Shown piece after piece: positions 18,157 to 27,205 of a DNA stretch of 64,000 nt. Below the pieces are notes generated by a model. That model saw only the letters and a list, made by a program, of their open reading frames with translations, was not told the origin of the DNA and did not search any database. Source of the stretch: an uncultured Phascolarctobacterium sp. (GTDB taxonomy: Bacteria > Bacillota > Negativicutes > Acidaminococcales > Acidaminococcaceae); contig CALCHC010000018.1 in the NCBI GenBank assembly GCA_937901335.1, positions 1 through 64,000 of the forward strand, in the 5' to 3' direction. The position numbers and the translations under genes are program-made. Numbering within the stretch: position 1 is the stretch's first letter; each line of letters begins with the position of its first letter.

Positions 18157-18843
18157 CTAAAATGCTTCGTTCTCTAGAAAACTGTAATAATTACCGTCAC
18201 CGATAATCACATGGTCAATCATCGGAATACCCAACACTTTGCCAGAACGTAATAACTGTCTGGTAACTTCTTCATCTTCAATGCTAGGTTTGGGATCACC
18301 GGAGGGATGATTGTGTGCCACCATAATTGCCGCCGCGTGATGAAGTATAGCAGGAGCAAATACCTCACGAGGATGCACCACGGAACTACTCAAAGAGCCT
18401 TCGGATACAACTTCCGTCCCGATAACTTTGTTCTTGTTGTTTAACAAGATAACTACAAACTGTTCCTTAGCTGCGTAACGCAAGCGTGGCATCAAAAAAT
18501 CTGCAACATCCTGCGGACAGCTTAAATGTATCTTTTCAATGGGCTTAGCAGAAGCAATACGTCTGCCAATTTCCAGAGCCGCTAAAACAGTAGCTGCCTT
18601 AGCTTGCCCCAACCCTTTTATATTCGTAAGTTCATTTAGACGAGTAATACCTGCCAAGCGTTTATACAAACCACCGTCGGCAGTCATTTCACTCGCAATA
18701 TCAATAGCAGATTTTTCTGCTGTACCAGTACGCAACAAAATGGCAATCAGTTCAGCATCTGTTAAGACTGCTGCTCCATTGGCTGCCATTTTTTCGCGAG
18801 GTCTGTCATTAAGCGGAATTTCCTTAATGGTTTTAATGTGCAA
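18157..18843 (-). CDS. radC: RadC/JAB-domain protein
   Basis: This 228-residue protein has N-terminal helix-hairpin-helix sequences (about 60-85, [19 protein letters not shown]) and a JAB/MPN metal site with [14 protein letters not shown]. The family was once tied to DNA repair; its true role is unsettled. The start is TTG at 18843, placed 8 nt after an AGGAG SD that lies in the end of maf. The maf TGA directly abuts this TTG. Confidence 0.93.
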   Translation of the reverse strand: MHIKTIKEIPLNDRPREKMAANGAAVLTDAELIAILLRTGTAEKSAIDIASEMTADGGLYKRLAGITRLNELTNIKGLGQAKAATVLAALEIGRRIASAKPIEKIHLSCPQDVADFLMPRLRYAAKEQFVVILLNNKNKVIGTEVVSEGSLSSSVVHPREVFAPAILHHAAAIMVAHNHPSGDPKPSIEDEEVTRQLLRSGKVLGIPMIDHVIIGDGNYYSFLENEAF

Positions 18844-19407
18844 TCAGCGCACTCCTAATTTTGCCAGAATCAACTGCATTCGTGTTAGAGGCAAACCTAC
18901 CACGTTATTATAGCAACCGTCAATCTTTTCGACTAAAACGGCGCCTTTTCCTTGAATTCCATATGCACCGGCTTTATCAAGAGGTTCGCCGGTCGCAACA
19001 TAGTTTTTAATTTCTTCATCTGTAAGTTCGCGGAACACAACTTTAGTTTCGCAAACCTCTGCAAGCATTTCGCCTGCATAACTTACAGCAATACCTGTTA
19101 AAACCTTATGAGTTTTTCCAGAAAGCTGTTTTAACATTTTAAAAGCATCCTCAGCATCTTGAGGCTTGCCCAAAATTACACCTTCTGCGACTACCACCGT
19201 ATCAGCAGCAACCACAGGTAAAGAATCACCTTTAATTTTTACTACAGCTTGACATTTACCAGCGGCATTAGCGAGAACAACATCCTCAGCCTGCACTGCA
19301 CTACCGCTTACCTCATCAAAATCTGCGGGGCAAACAGTAGCTTCAATGCCAATTTGCTGTAATAACGCCAAACGGCGGGGAGAAGCAGATGCTAAAATAA
19401 CCTGCAT
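18844..19407 (-). CDS. maf: Maf nucleotide pyrophosphatase
   Basis: This 187-residue protein hydrolyses non-canonical or m5UTP/dTTP-type nucleoside triphosphates. The family start LASASPRRLALLQQIG is visible, as are VAADTVV and the late KAGAYGIQGKGAVLVEKIDG. The SD AGAGGAG precedes the ATG. It is cotranscribed with radC and mreBCD, a common Firmicute arrangement. Confidence 0.94.
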   Translation of the reverse strand: MQVILASASPRRLALLQQIGIEATVCPADFDEVSGSAVQAEDVVLANAAGKCQAVVKIKGDSLPVVAADTVVVAEGVILGKPQDAEDAFKMLKQLSGKTHKVLTGIAVSYAGEMLAEVCETKVVFRELTDEEIKNYVATGEPLDKAGAYGIQGKGAVLVEKIDGCYNNVVGLPLTRMQLILAKLGVR

Positions 19408-19419
19408 AATTTTCTCCTC

Positions 19420-19860
19420 TTATTTACCCTCAGCGGGTTTATCATTCAAATCAATGGTCATTTCTTGAGCTTCGATTTCGATAACTACAGGTTGAGCACC
19501 TTGACGAACTGCGTCGCGTTTAAAAGTGCGAACATAGGTCATAGCAATGAAGAGCCAAAGCACCACGCCGCCAACCATAAACCATAATTCTTCCATATGG
19601 AAGAAAGAAGCTAAACTTTTACCAAAAGCAAAGCCAGCTAAAATACCCAATACAGGGAAGCCGTAAATAACAAGATTACTTTTGCTTTTTTCTAATTCAC
19701 GATATTCAACACCTACGGTATCACCAACTTTAGCGTTGATGGGACACCAGCAATCCAAATATTTAGGAATACCGGTAACGGTAGTTTTAGTTCTATCAAC
19801 TTTAACTTCGGCACGTTCGCCATGTTTTTTAATCAAAAGACCTTTAATTTCAGCAGACAT
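19420..19860 (-). CDS. Membrane protein resembling the RseC/MucC family
   Basis: This 146-residue protein has an N-terminal soluble part of about 55 residues containing CWCPINAKVGDTVGVE, then two membrane segments (about 63-82 and 90-108), then a polar tail. This order, a small beta-rich domain followed by two helices, is like RseC/MucC, which associates with Rnf-type SoxR-reducing complexes. It keeps only two of the usual cysteines. The assignment is tentative. Confidence 0.5.
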   Translation of the reverse strand: MSAEIKGLLIKKHGERAEVKVDRTKTTVTGIPKYLDCWCPINAKVGDTVGVEYRELEKSKSNLVIYGFPVLGILAGFAFGKSLASFFHMEELWFMVGGVVLWLFIAMTYVRTFKRDAVRQGAQPVVIEIEAQEMTIDLNDKPAEGK

Positions 19861-19875
19861 TCACTAACCTCTTTC

Positions 19876-20166
19876 TCAATATGCATGTAAGAATACATAC
19901 CAGTAACCTACACCAAAAATTACACCATACAATACTAAAAATACAACTACACCTTGCCAACAAACGGGATAGCCAAAGTTAATATATTCGCCGAAAATGC
20001 CGCGTTTATTAAAGAAAGTATATTTCATACGACGTCTGAACCAGTTAGCTTTATTTTCAGGGCCAATCAGTTTAGCAATCGCAAAAATATAGAAAAATGA
20101 CAGGATAAAAACATTAATTACCCTTGCGCCCACAAGGGAAGGGTCTACGTGTGCAATAGCGTCCAT
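19876..20166 (-). CDS. Small membrane protein of unknown function
   Basis: This 96-residue protein has two hydrophobic segments, about 15-33 and 70-92, separated by a basic, aromatic loop (ANWFRRRMKYTFFNKRG). I do not recognise a family. The SD AAAGGAG lies about 13 nt before the ATG, longer than usual. It lies between two other small membrane-protein genes at the head of the maf-radC-mre operon. Confidence 0.6.
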   Translation of the reverse strand: MDAIAHVDPSLVGARVINVFILSFFYIFAIAKLIGPENKANWFRRRMKYTFFNKRGIFGEYINFGYPVCWQGVVVFLVLYGVIFGVGYWYVFLHAY

Positions 20167-20188
20167 CTTATGAATAATTCTCCTTTAA

Positions 20189-20692
20189 TTACAATTGAAT
20201 GAATTTGTCAGGTAATTGTTTACGCAAAACTTTGATGAATTGGTCACTAGATTTAAAGAGCAAGCCAGCCAATTTGTTTTTATTACCTTCGGTAAATACT
20301 AACAAACGTTGGGGATTAGGATCCAAAGAATTGTAGCGATGGATGTAGTGACGAATTTTAGTTTTACGGAAGAAGCTTTTTACATATTTTTGAGTAAAGC
20401 TTTCAGTACGAGTCAAATCTACAAAATAGCTGCGTCTTAAACCCAAACCATGAGTAATTACTTCCAATCGCAAGTCTTTATACAGAATCAGAGTGTAGCC
20501 GTAAGATACGCGCCATACCCACAAGCACAAAAGGCACAAGTTAATACCCCAGCCCAAATAATTAATTCTACCAGAATCCAAATAGTTGGTGAATTCATAA
20601 CCAAACAAAGCCAAAATAGCAAGCAGTGCTAAGCCTGCGAAAACTTTTCTCTCGTTAGAAGTAGTAGATGTTTCACGATATAATTCTTCCAA
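20189..20692 (-). CDS. Membrane protein of unknown function, probable TTG start
   Basis: This protein has two hydrophobic segments (roughly residues 17-33 and 45-63 from the TTG start), followed by a basic cytoplasmic-looking domain with a PH-like pattern (YGYTLILYKDLRLEVITHGLG). The family is not recognised. An ATG at 20716 lacks an SD, but GGAGGG lies inside its first codons, 6-7 nt before a TTG at 20692. I therefore choose the TTG, giving 167 residues. It is the first gene of the long operon. Confidence 0.6.
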   Translation of the reverse strand: MEELYRETSTTSNERKVFAGLALLAILALFGYEFTNYLDSGRINYLGWGINLCLLCLWVWRVSYGYTLILYKDLRLEVITHGLGLRRSYFVDLTRTESFTQKYVKSFFRKTKIRHYIHRYNSLDPNPQRLLVFTEGNKNKLAGLLFKSSDQFIKVLRKQLPDKFIQL

Positions 20693-20752
20693 AATGTTCC
20701 CTCCAAGATTAACCATATATTGCGGAAATTTGTTTCCTTCTAAATCTTATTT

Positions 20753-20765
20753 ATTATATCAGAAA
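20753..20765 (-). promoter_or_regulatory. Promoter of the maf-radC-mre-rodA operon
   Basis: An extended -10, TG-A-TATAAT, reads leftward (complement of 20753-20758 plus the TG). No good -35 is seen at 17 nt. No terminator is seen between here and 9916, so about a dozen genes could share it. Confidence 0.5.
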
Positions 20766-20806
20766 AAAATTAGAAATCCTATAGTTTTTTCTTTCTTGCA
20801 TAGTAA

Positions 20807-20841
20807 AAAATAACAGGCAAGCATAGCTTGCCTGTTATTTT
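20807..20841 (-). terminator. Terminator of proBA
   Basis: A 16-bp perfect stem (AAAATAACAGGCAAGC with its complement) with a 3-nt loop and T-rich flanks lies right after proA. Confidence 0.88.
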
Positions 20842-20849
20842 TATTTACT

Positions 20850-22106
20850 TTATCCTCTTACTTGGCCGTTGCCATTAATAAGATACTTAGTGCTCGTAAG
20901 TTCCGGCAACGCCATCGGTCCACGAGCGTGAAGTTTTTGAGTGCTGATGCCAATTTCTGCACCAAAGCCAAATTCAAAACCATCAGTAAAACGAGTGGAA
21001 GCATTTACGTAAACAGCAGCTGCATCTACACCAAGTTGGAAGATGCGAGCGTTTTCGTAATCTTCTGTTACGATGCATTCGCTGTGATAAGTGGTGTACT
21101 GCGCAATGTGTTCCATTGCTTCTTCCAAGCTATCTACAATCTTCACGGAAAGACGTAAGTCCCCGTATTCAGTGCTCCAATCTTCTTCGGTAACAGGAAC
21201 AACCTTATCACTATAAGCTTGTACGCGTTCATCACCACGAATTTCCACACCTGCTTCAAAATATTTTGCAAGCATGGAGGGCATAAATTTATCAGCAGCG
21301 TCTTTATGCACAAGCAAAGTTTCCATAGCGTTGCACACGGAAGGACGTTGAACTTTTGCATTGTAGCAAATCTTCATTGCCATTTCCACATCAGCGGAAG
21401 CATCAATAAAAGTATGGCACACGCCTGCGCCAGTTTCAATAACGGGAACAGTTGCGTTCATTACTACAGTTTTAATCAAGCCTGCACCGCCGCGGGGAAT
21501 AACTACGTCTACCAAACCGTTCATATGAATCAAATCGGTAACAGCTTGTCTGTCGCTAGTATCTACAAATTGCACACTACCTTCAGGAATGCCAGCAGCT
21601 TCTGCTGCTTCGGAAAGAATGTTAGCAATGGCGATATTGGATTGCATCGCTTCACTGCCACCTTTCAAAATTACAGCATTACCGGATTTAAGGCACAAAC
21701 CTACAGCATCTGCAGTAACATTAGGGCGAGCTTCGTAAATGATACCAATAACGCCCAAGGGCACACGCACTTTAGTAATGCTCAAACCATTAGCAAGGCG
21801 GCTACCGCCAACAACGTTACCAATAGGATCAGGCAGAGCAGCAACTTGTTCCAAGCCTTCTGCCATACCGGCAATACGTTCCGGTGTAAGTTTAAGTCTA
21901 TCAAGCATGGAAGTCTTCATGCCTTTTGCAGCAGCAGCTTCCATATCCACAGCGTTTGCTACTAAAATTTCTTCTTGTTTATCTAAAAGAGCTTGCGCCA
22001 TTGCCAACATTGCTTTGTTTTTAATAGCAGTACTTGTAATGGCAAGCTTGCCTGCAGCTTTTTTGGCAGCGGCAGCTTTTGCTTTAACTAATTCGTAAGT
22101 ACTCAT
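20850..22106 (-). CDS. proA: Gamma-glutamyl phosphate reductase
   Basis: This 418-residue enzyme reduces gamma-glutamyl phosphate to glutamate semialdehyde, the second step of proline synthesis. It belongs to the aldehyde-dehydrogenase superfamily. Visible are VPLGVIGIIYEARPNVT, the catalytic-cysteine region KVQRPSVCNAMETLLVH, and the C-terminal FTDGFEFGFGAEIGISTQK. The SD GTGAGG precedes the start. It follows proB by 9 nt. Confidence 0.97.
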   Translation of the reverse strand: MSTYELVKAKAAAAKKAAGKLAITSTAIKNKAMLAMAQALLDKQEEILVANAVDMEAAAAKGMKTSMLDRLKLTPERIAGMAEGLEQVAALPDPIGNVVGGSRLANGLSITKVRVPLGVIGIIYEARPNVTADAVGLCLKSGNAVILKGGSEAMQSNIAIANILSEAAEAAGIPEGSVQFVDTSDRQAVTDLIHMNGLVDVVIPRGGAGLIKTVVMNATVPVIETGAGVCHTFIDASADVEMAMKICYNAKVQRPSVCNAMETLLVHKDAADKFMPSMLAKYFEAGVEIRGDERVQAYSDKVVPVTEEDWSTEYGDLRLSVKIVDSLEEAMEHIAQYTTYHSECIVTEDYENARIFQLGVDAAAVYVNASTRFTDGFEFGFGAEIGISTQKLHARGPMALPELTSTKYLINGNGQVRG

Positions 22107-22115
22107 AATATCGCC

Positions 22116-23249
22116 TCACAAAATAACTAAATCGTCGCGGTGAATTACCTCATCAAAATTTTTATGACCAAGCAAAGCTTCAATATCAGTAGACTTGCAA
22201 CCCTTGATTTGTTCCAGCTCTGCACTGCTGTAATGAACAAGACCACGTGCCAGCTCATGACCTTCTGCAGTTTTTACACTGATGGTGCTGCCTGGCTCGA
22301 AGTCACCTTCCACAGCAGTAATGCCTGCGGGCAAAATACTGCAACCGCCAGCTTTATGCAAAGCATTAGCGCAACCTTCGTCAACAGTAATGCTTCCTTT
22401 AATATTAGCGCCAAAAGCAAGCCAACGTTTACGGAATTGCAAACGATTTTCACGGCTAACAAAGAGAGTACCAATTTCTTCGCCATTTAAAATTCTAGGG
22501 ATAGCATTTTTTTCTGTACCACTGGCAATTACCAAATGGATACCGCTACTTGTAGCAGCTTTAGCTGCTTGAATTTTAGTAGCCATGCCACCAGTACCAC
22601 GACTGGAGCCTACACCACCAGCACTTGCTTCGATGGCAGGAGTGATTTCGCTAACCAAAGGAACAAGCTTAGCATCAGGATTAGTTTGAGGATTAGCAGT
22701 GTAAAGACCATCAATATCGGAAAGAATGATTACTAAATCCGCATCGATGATACCTGCCACAAGAGCAGACATATTATCATTATCGCCAATCTTCAATTCA
22801 TCTAAAGCAACTACGTCATTTTCATTAACGATGGGAATAACACGTTGCTTGATAAGTTCCATAAAAGTATTACGAGAGTTAGTATAGCGATGTCTGTCCA
22901 AAGATTCCGTCTTAGTCAGAAGCACTTGCGCTACAATTTGACCGTAGTCAGCAAAAATCTTCTCGTAAGTGTGCATCAAAACGCCTTGCCCAACCGCAGC
23001 CGCAGCTTGCTTACCGGGAATGGTGTCAGGCTTTTTAGGTAAGCCTAATCTATCCACGCCCACAGCTACTGCACCGGAAGTAACAAGAATCATTTCTTTA
23101 CCTTGATTTTGCAAATCGCTCAATTCACGGGCAATTCTATCAATTTGACTAAAGTTTCTTTTGCCATTCGCGTAAGTAATGGTACTACTACCAACCTTTA
23201 CTACTACACGCTTCGCCTGTTTTAAGAGTTCTCTATTAAATGTAGTCAT
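22116..23249 (-). CDS. proB: Glutamate 5-kinase with C-terminal PUA domain
   Basis: This 377-residue enzyme phosphorylates glutamate, the first and feedback-controlled step of proline synthesis. The amino-acid kinase domain covers about 1-260 (VVKVGSSTITY, VTSGAVAVGVDRLG, VNENDVVALDELKIGDND). A PUA domain follows (about 280-370). It is cotranscribed with proA. A long inverted repeat lies immediately upstream, between it and obgE. Confidence 0.96.
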   Translation of the reverse strand: MTTFNRELLKQAKRVVVKVGSSTITYANGKRNFSQIDRIARELSDLQNQGKEMILVTSGAVAVGVDRLGLPKKPDTIPGKQAAAAVGQGVLMHTYEKIFADYGQIVAQVLLTKTESLDRHRYTNSRNTFMELIKQRVIPIVNENDVVALDELKIGDNDNMSALVAGIIDADLVIILSDIDGLYTANPQTNPDAKLVPLVSEITPAIEASAGGVGSSRGTGGMATKIQAAKAATSSGIHLVIASGTEKNAIPRILNGEEIGTLFVSRENRLQFRKRWLAFGANIKGSITVDEGCANALHKAGGCSILPAGITAVEGDFEPGSTISVKTAEGHELARGLVHYSSAELEQIKGCKSTDIEALLGHKNFDEVIHRDDLVIL

Positions 23250-23270
23250 TACTAGTCATCTTCTTTCGAT

Positions 23271-23438
23271 AGCAAAATTGTTTATTTTCAAGCGACATTA
23301 GAAAATGTAGTGGTTTCAATCAAGAAAATATTGCAACGAGCAAACGTGTCTGAGCAAAGCGAGTTGTTTGCGAGGCAATATTTTCATACACAAGAAACGT
23401 TAAACATTTTCTTATGAGCAGAAAATAACAATTTTGCT
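23271..23438. repeat. Long nested inverted repeat between obgE and proB
   Basis: These 168 bp read almost the same on both strands. The outer arms AGCAAAATTGTT(T)ATTTTC differ by one inserted T. Inside them AGAAAATGT pairs with ACATTTTCT, GTTTC with GAAAC, and GAAAATATTGC with GCAATATTTTC. The centre contains GAGCAAAC and GTTTGCGAG. It encodes nothing. It could be a MITE-like element or an RNA hairpin in the obgE-proB transcript. Confidence 0.75.
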
Positions 23439-23447
23439 TAAATAATA

Positions 23448-24722
23448 CTACGCATTATCCTTGTACTCGAATACCATATCGCGAATACGAACGGTTTCGC
23501 CTTCTTGCACGCCTTTTTCTTTGAGAGCTTCATCAATGCCCAAACGTTTCCAGATAAGTTGGAAACGATACAACGCTTCATCGTTGTCAAAGTTAGTCAT
23601 TGCAACAAGACGTTCAATGTTTTTACCACGTACTTCGTAGTCAGTATCATTACCAACAACAATTTCGTAGCTATCCGGGTCGATTTCGTCAAAGCGGCTC
23701 AGTTCTTTTTCGTCTTCTTCAGGAACATAAGCTTCCAATAATTCGTAAGCTTTGAACATCAATTCACGCAAGCCTTCGCCAGTAGCAGCGGAAGCTTTGG
23801 TAATTTCGTAGCCTTTAGCTTCAACATATTCTTTCAAACGCTCGAAGTTTTCTTCTGCTTCAGGCAAATCCATTTTATTTGCAACTACCATTTGCTTACG
23901 GCGAGCAAGACGTTCGCTGTATTGAGCAAGTTCGTGGTTAATTTTGTCAAAGTCTTCAATGGGGTCGCGTCCATCAACACCAGCAACGTCTACAATGTGG
24001 AGCAATACTTTAGTACGCTCTACGTGACGCAAAAAGTCGTGACCGAGACCAACACCTTCGTGCGCACCTTCAATCAAACCGGGGATGTCCGCCAAAACAA
24101 AGCTGCGTTCTTCGTCAATACGTACTACACCCAAAACCGGGGAAAGAGTAGTAAAGTGGTAAGCAGCAATTTCCGGACGAGCAGCACTTACTTGAGCAAT
24201 GATACTGGATTTACCTACACTGGGGTAACCAACCAGACCAACGTCAGCAAGAAGTTTCAATTCCAGTTTCAGCCAACGGTTTTCGCCAGGTTCGCCTTTT
24301 TCCGCAAAAGTCGGAGCACGGTTGGTACTAGTAACATAGCAAGCATTACCTTTACCACCACGACCGCCTTTAGCTGCAACGTATTCTTGACCATCTTCGG
24401 TTAAGTCTGCCATAACAGCACCGGTTACATCATCACGAACCAAAGTACCCATAGGAACTTTTACGTAAACATTATCAGCGCGCATACCGGTACAATTTTT
24501 AGTTCCGCCTTGACCGCCACGTTTAGCAACATGTTTTCTTTTATAACGGAAGTCAATCAAGGTGTTCAGGTTTTTATCAGCAACAAGAATAACGTCGCCA
24601 CCACGACCACCATTACCACCGTTGGGACCGCCTTTTTCTACAAATTTTTCTCTACGGAAACTGCTCATGCCGTCGCCGCCATTACCAGCCTCTACATAAA
24701 TCCTCGCTCTGTCAATAAACAT
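23448..24722 (-). CDS. obgE: GTPase Obg
   Basis: This 424-residue ribosome-associated GTPase acts in 50S assembly and stress response. The glycine-rich Obg fold covers about 1-158. The G domain (about 159-335) shows GYPSVGKSS, DIPGLIEGAHEG and NKMDL. A C-terminal OCT domain (about 345-424) is present, as in Firmicutes. In many relatives obg follows rplU-prp-rpmA; here it is separate. A TATAAT -10 lies at 24772-24777 with a TTGAAT -35 18 nt away. Confidence 0.97.
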   Translation of the reverse strand: MFIDRARIYVEAGNGGDGMSSFRREKFVEKGGPNGGNGGRGGDVILVADKNLNTLIDFRYKRKHVAKRGGQGGTKNCTGMRADNVYVKVPMGTLVRDDVTGAVMADLTEDGQEYVAAKGGRGGKGNACYVTSTNRAPTFAEKGEPGENRWLKLELKLLADVGLVGYPSVGKSSIIAQVSAARPEIAAYHFTTLSPVLGVVRIDEERSFVLADIPGLIEGAHEGVGLGHDFLRHVERTKVLLHIVDVAGVDGRDPIEDFDKINHELAQYSERLARRKQMVVANKMDLPEAEENFERLKEYVEAKGYEITKASAATGEGLRELMFKAYELLEAYVPEEDEKELSRFDEIDPDSYEIVVGNDTDYEVRGKNIERLVAMTNFDNDEALYRFQLIWKRLGIDEALKEKGVQEGETVRIRDMVFEYKDNA

Positions 24723-24771
24723 TTTCTATCTCCTATTTCTTAAAAATTTACTTTTATTTACAGTTATGTTT

Positions 24772-24801
24772 ATTATACCCTGCTATTGCTTAGTTATTCA
24801 A
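24772..24801 (-). promoter_or_regulatory. obgE promoter
   Basis: TTGAAT (complement of 24796-24801), 18 nt, TATAAT (complement of 24772-24777). Between this and the leu promoter (24802-24976) I see nothing beyond AT-rich sequence. Confidence 0.6.
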
Positions 24802-24976
24802 CACCTGTCACGCAAAAATTACTTACTCAAAGCAAATGCACATATATAATGAAGAAACTTACAAATACCTCACACAACTTCTCAAAAACAAATACTCCAA
24901 AGATTGTTTCAGAGTGTACACATTATACTGAAAAGAACGGGTTAAAAACCTTTATGTTTACATTTTAAGTTTTTCC

Positions 24977-25005
24977 TTGACAAACTACAAACCTATTGTC
25001 ATAAT
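24977..25005 (+). promoter_or_regulatory. leu operon promoter
   Basis: TTGACA (24977-24982), 17 nt, CATAAT (25000-25005), followed by the T-box leader. Confidence 0.8.
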
Positions 25006-25039
25006 ATAGAGAAACGTTCTTAAAAACAAAATACCCTTT

Positions 25040-25266
25040 TGAAATGCAATGAACGGAAAAATTTACTCGCCTTCCTTTTAGAGATGTAGCGGTTGGTGCA
25101 AGCTACAAGAAGTCCCGTAAAGAAGCTCATCCGCGAGCAGCCATCCTGAAAATTTTAGGGATGGACGCAGAACCAGCGTTAGTAGTTTTAATTAAGAAAT
25201 AAATTAGGGTGGTACCGCGCAAGGTTAACAATGCGCCCCTGTCTGCATGTGCAGATAGGGGCTTTA
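25040..25266 (+). promoter_or_regulatory. T-box riboswitch of the leucine operon
   Basis: The hallmark T-box AGGGTGGTACCGCG is at 25206-25219. The AG-bulge and loop region of stem I (AGAGATGTAGCGGTTGG, then GCAAGCTAC) is at about 25079-25106. The terminator stem GCCCCTgTCTGCA with its complement is at 25235-25262, followed by CTTTATTTA. The downstream genes are leuCDB, so the expected specifier is a leucine codon; CTC at 25126-25128 is the best candidate. Uncharged tRNA-Leu would favour the antiterminator. Confidence 0.92.
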
Positions 25267-25272
25267 TTTATT

Positions 25273-25392
25273 AAATCGCTATAAGCGCTGTTATGCTGTG
25301 TCACAGCCAGCTTACTTGCTCGACGTACTCAAAAGTACGCCATCACTTCATAAGCTTAGCTGTTCCTTGCCTTCCAGCACTTCTAACGATTT
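25273..25392. repeat. Long imperfect hairpin repeat between the T-box and leuC
   Basis: About 120 bp form nested complementary arms. The ends AAATCGCTATAAGCGCTG and CAGCACTTCTAACGATTT pair at 15 of 18 positions, the mismatches being partly G-U. Inside, AGCTTA pairs with TAAGCT and GTACT-CAAA-AGTAC forms the tip. It is non-coding and lies in the mRNA leader after the T-box terminator, so it is transcribed with leuC. Confidence 0.7.
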
Positions 25393-25448
25393 TGACGTAA
25401 CCCAAGTTTATAAAACAATTTACATAATTTAGTTTGGAGGAATCTACT

Positions 25449-26714
25449 ATGGGTATGACAATGACAGAAAAAATTCTGGCGAAGCATGCAGGCCGCGACA
25501 GCGTAAGCGCTGGCGATCTCTTAGTTTCCCAAGTTGATATGGTATTAGCCAACGACATCACCGGTCCGCCGGCAATCACCGAATTCGAAAAAATCGGTCG
25601 TCCTGTTTTCGACAAAAACAAAATCTGCTTGGTTCCTGACCACTTCTCTCCTTGCAAAGACATCAAGTCCGCAACCATGTGCAAACGTATGCGTGACTTC
25701 GCTCATAAACACGAAATCAAAAACTACTTTGAAGTAGGTCGTATGGGTATCGAACATGCTCTGCTTCCTGACCAAGGCCTTGCTGCTCCTGGCGAAATCA
25801 TCATCGGCGCAGACTCCCACACCTGCACTTACGGTGCACTTAACGCACTGAGTACTGGTATGGGTCAAACCGATATTGGCGCTGCTATGGCAAGTGGTAC
25901 TACTTGGTTCAAAGTTCCCCAAGCAATCAAAGTTAACTTGGTTGGCAAATTGCCCCGCTTCGTTCGCGGCAAAGACATCATCCTTACCTTGATTGGTATG
26001 ATTGGTGTTGACGGTGCTCGTTACCAATCCTTGGAATTCTGTGGCGAAGGCGTAGCAGAACTGACCATGGCTGACCGCTTCACCATTTGCAACATGGCAA
26101 TTGAAGCTGGCGCTAAAAACGGCATTTTCCCCGTTGACGAAAAAACTATCGCTTACCTTGAAGGTCGCGTAACTGACCGCACTTGGGAAGCAGTAACCGC
26201 TGACGAAGATGCTGAATACGCTCAAGAAATTACCATGGAACTTGACAAACTGGTTCCTGTTGTAGCATATCCTCACCTGCCGGAAAACACTCATCCTGCT
26301 TCCGAAGGTAAAGAAATCAAAATTGACCAAGTTGTTGTAGGCTCCTGCACCAACGGTCGTCTGGAAGATTTGGCTCAAGCAGCTGAAATCCTGAAAGGCA
26401 AAAAAGTTTGTGATGGCGTTCGTATGATCATCATCCCGGCAACCCAAGAAATTTACAAAGAAGCTATGCGCTTAGGTTACATTGATACCTTCATCGACGC
26501 AGGCGCTGCAGTTTCCACTCCTACTTGCGGTCCTTGCCTTGGTGGTTACATGGGCATCTTAGCAGCAGGCGAACGCGCTGTTTCCACTACTAACCGTAAC
26601 TTCCGTGGTCGTATGGGTCACGTAGATAGTGAAGTTTATCTGGCTAGTCCCTACACCGCAGCAGCAAGTGCAATCACCGGCTACATCACTAGCCCTGAGG
26701 AGGTAATGAAATGA
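25449..26714 (+). CDS. leuC: 3-isopropylmalate dehydratase large subunit
   Basis: This 421-residue [4Fe-4S] aconitase-family enzyme isomerises 2- to 3-isopropylmalate in leucine synthesis. It is the shorter, archaeal/HACN-type LeuC. Visible are [31 protein letters not shown] and [13 protein letters not shown], which include the cluster cysteines. TTGGAGG is the SD, giving the ATG at 25449 with 8-nt spacing. The stop overlaps the leuD start by 4 nt. Confidence 0.96.
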   Translation: MGMTMTEKILAKHAGRDSVSAGDLLVSQVDMVLANDITGPPAITEFEKIGRPVFDKNKICLVPDHFSPCKDIKSATMCKRMRDFAHKHEIKNYFEVGRMGIEHALLPDQGLAAPGEIIIGADSHTCTYGALNALSTGMGQTDIGAAMASGTTWFKVPQAIKVNLVGKLPRFVRGKDIILTLIGMIGVDGARYQSLEFCGEGVAELTMADRFTICNMAIEAGAKNGIFPVDEKTIAYLEGRVTDRTWEAVTADEDAEYAQEITMELDKLVPVVAYPHLPENTHPASEGKEIKIDQVVVGSCTNGRLEDLAQAAEILKGKKVCDGVRMIIIPATQEIYKEAMRLGYIDTFIDAGAAVSTPTCGPCLGGYMGILAAGERAVSTTNRNFRGRMGHVDSEVYLASPYTAAASAITGYITSPEEVMK

Positions 26715-27199
26715 GTAAAGTTTGGCGCTACGGCGATCACATCGATACAGACGTAATTATTCCTGCAAGATATTTAAACATTGCAGACTTCACTGAACTG
26801 GCAGAACATGCCATGGAAGACGCTAAAGAAAATTTAGTTGAAAACTTCGCTGCAGGCGTAACCCCCGGAGATTACATCGTAGCAGGTAAAAACTTTGGTT
26901 GCGGTTCCTCTCGTGAACATGCTCCTGTTGTTATCCAAGTAAAAGGCATTAAATGCATCATCGCTGATAGCTTCGCACGTATCTTCTACCGCAACGCTAT
27001 CAACATCGGCTTGCCTGTACTGGAAATTGGCAAAGACGTTGAACAAATTGAAGCTGGTGACGAAATTGATGTAGATATGGCTAAAGGCGAAATCAAAATC
27101 ATCAACAAAAACATCACCATTACCTGCAAACCGCTTCCGGAATTCATCCAAAAAATTTCTGACTGCGGTGGCTTGATTAACTACGTTAAAGGAGAATAA
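26711..27199 (+). CDS. leuD: 3-isopropylmalate dehydratase small subunit
   Basis: This 162-residue swivelling subunit partners LeuC. The family motifs [15 protein letters not shown] and [14 protein letters not shown] are present. ATGA overlap with leuC couples translation. leuB follows 6 nt later. Confidence 0.96.
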   Translation: MSKVWRYGDHIDTDVIIPARYLNIADFTELAEHAMEDAKENLVENFAAGVTPGDYIVAGKNFGCGSSREHAPVVIQVKGIKCIIADSFARIFYRNAINIGLPVLEIGKDVEQIEAGDEIDVDMAKGEIKIINKNITITCKPLPEFIQKISDCGGLINYVKGE

Positions 27200-27205
27200 T
27201 CCATC

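Noticed and set aside
24786..24968. 60-codon open frame between obgE and the leu promoter
   Set aside because: It has no SD, low-complexity composition and no recognisable domain.
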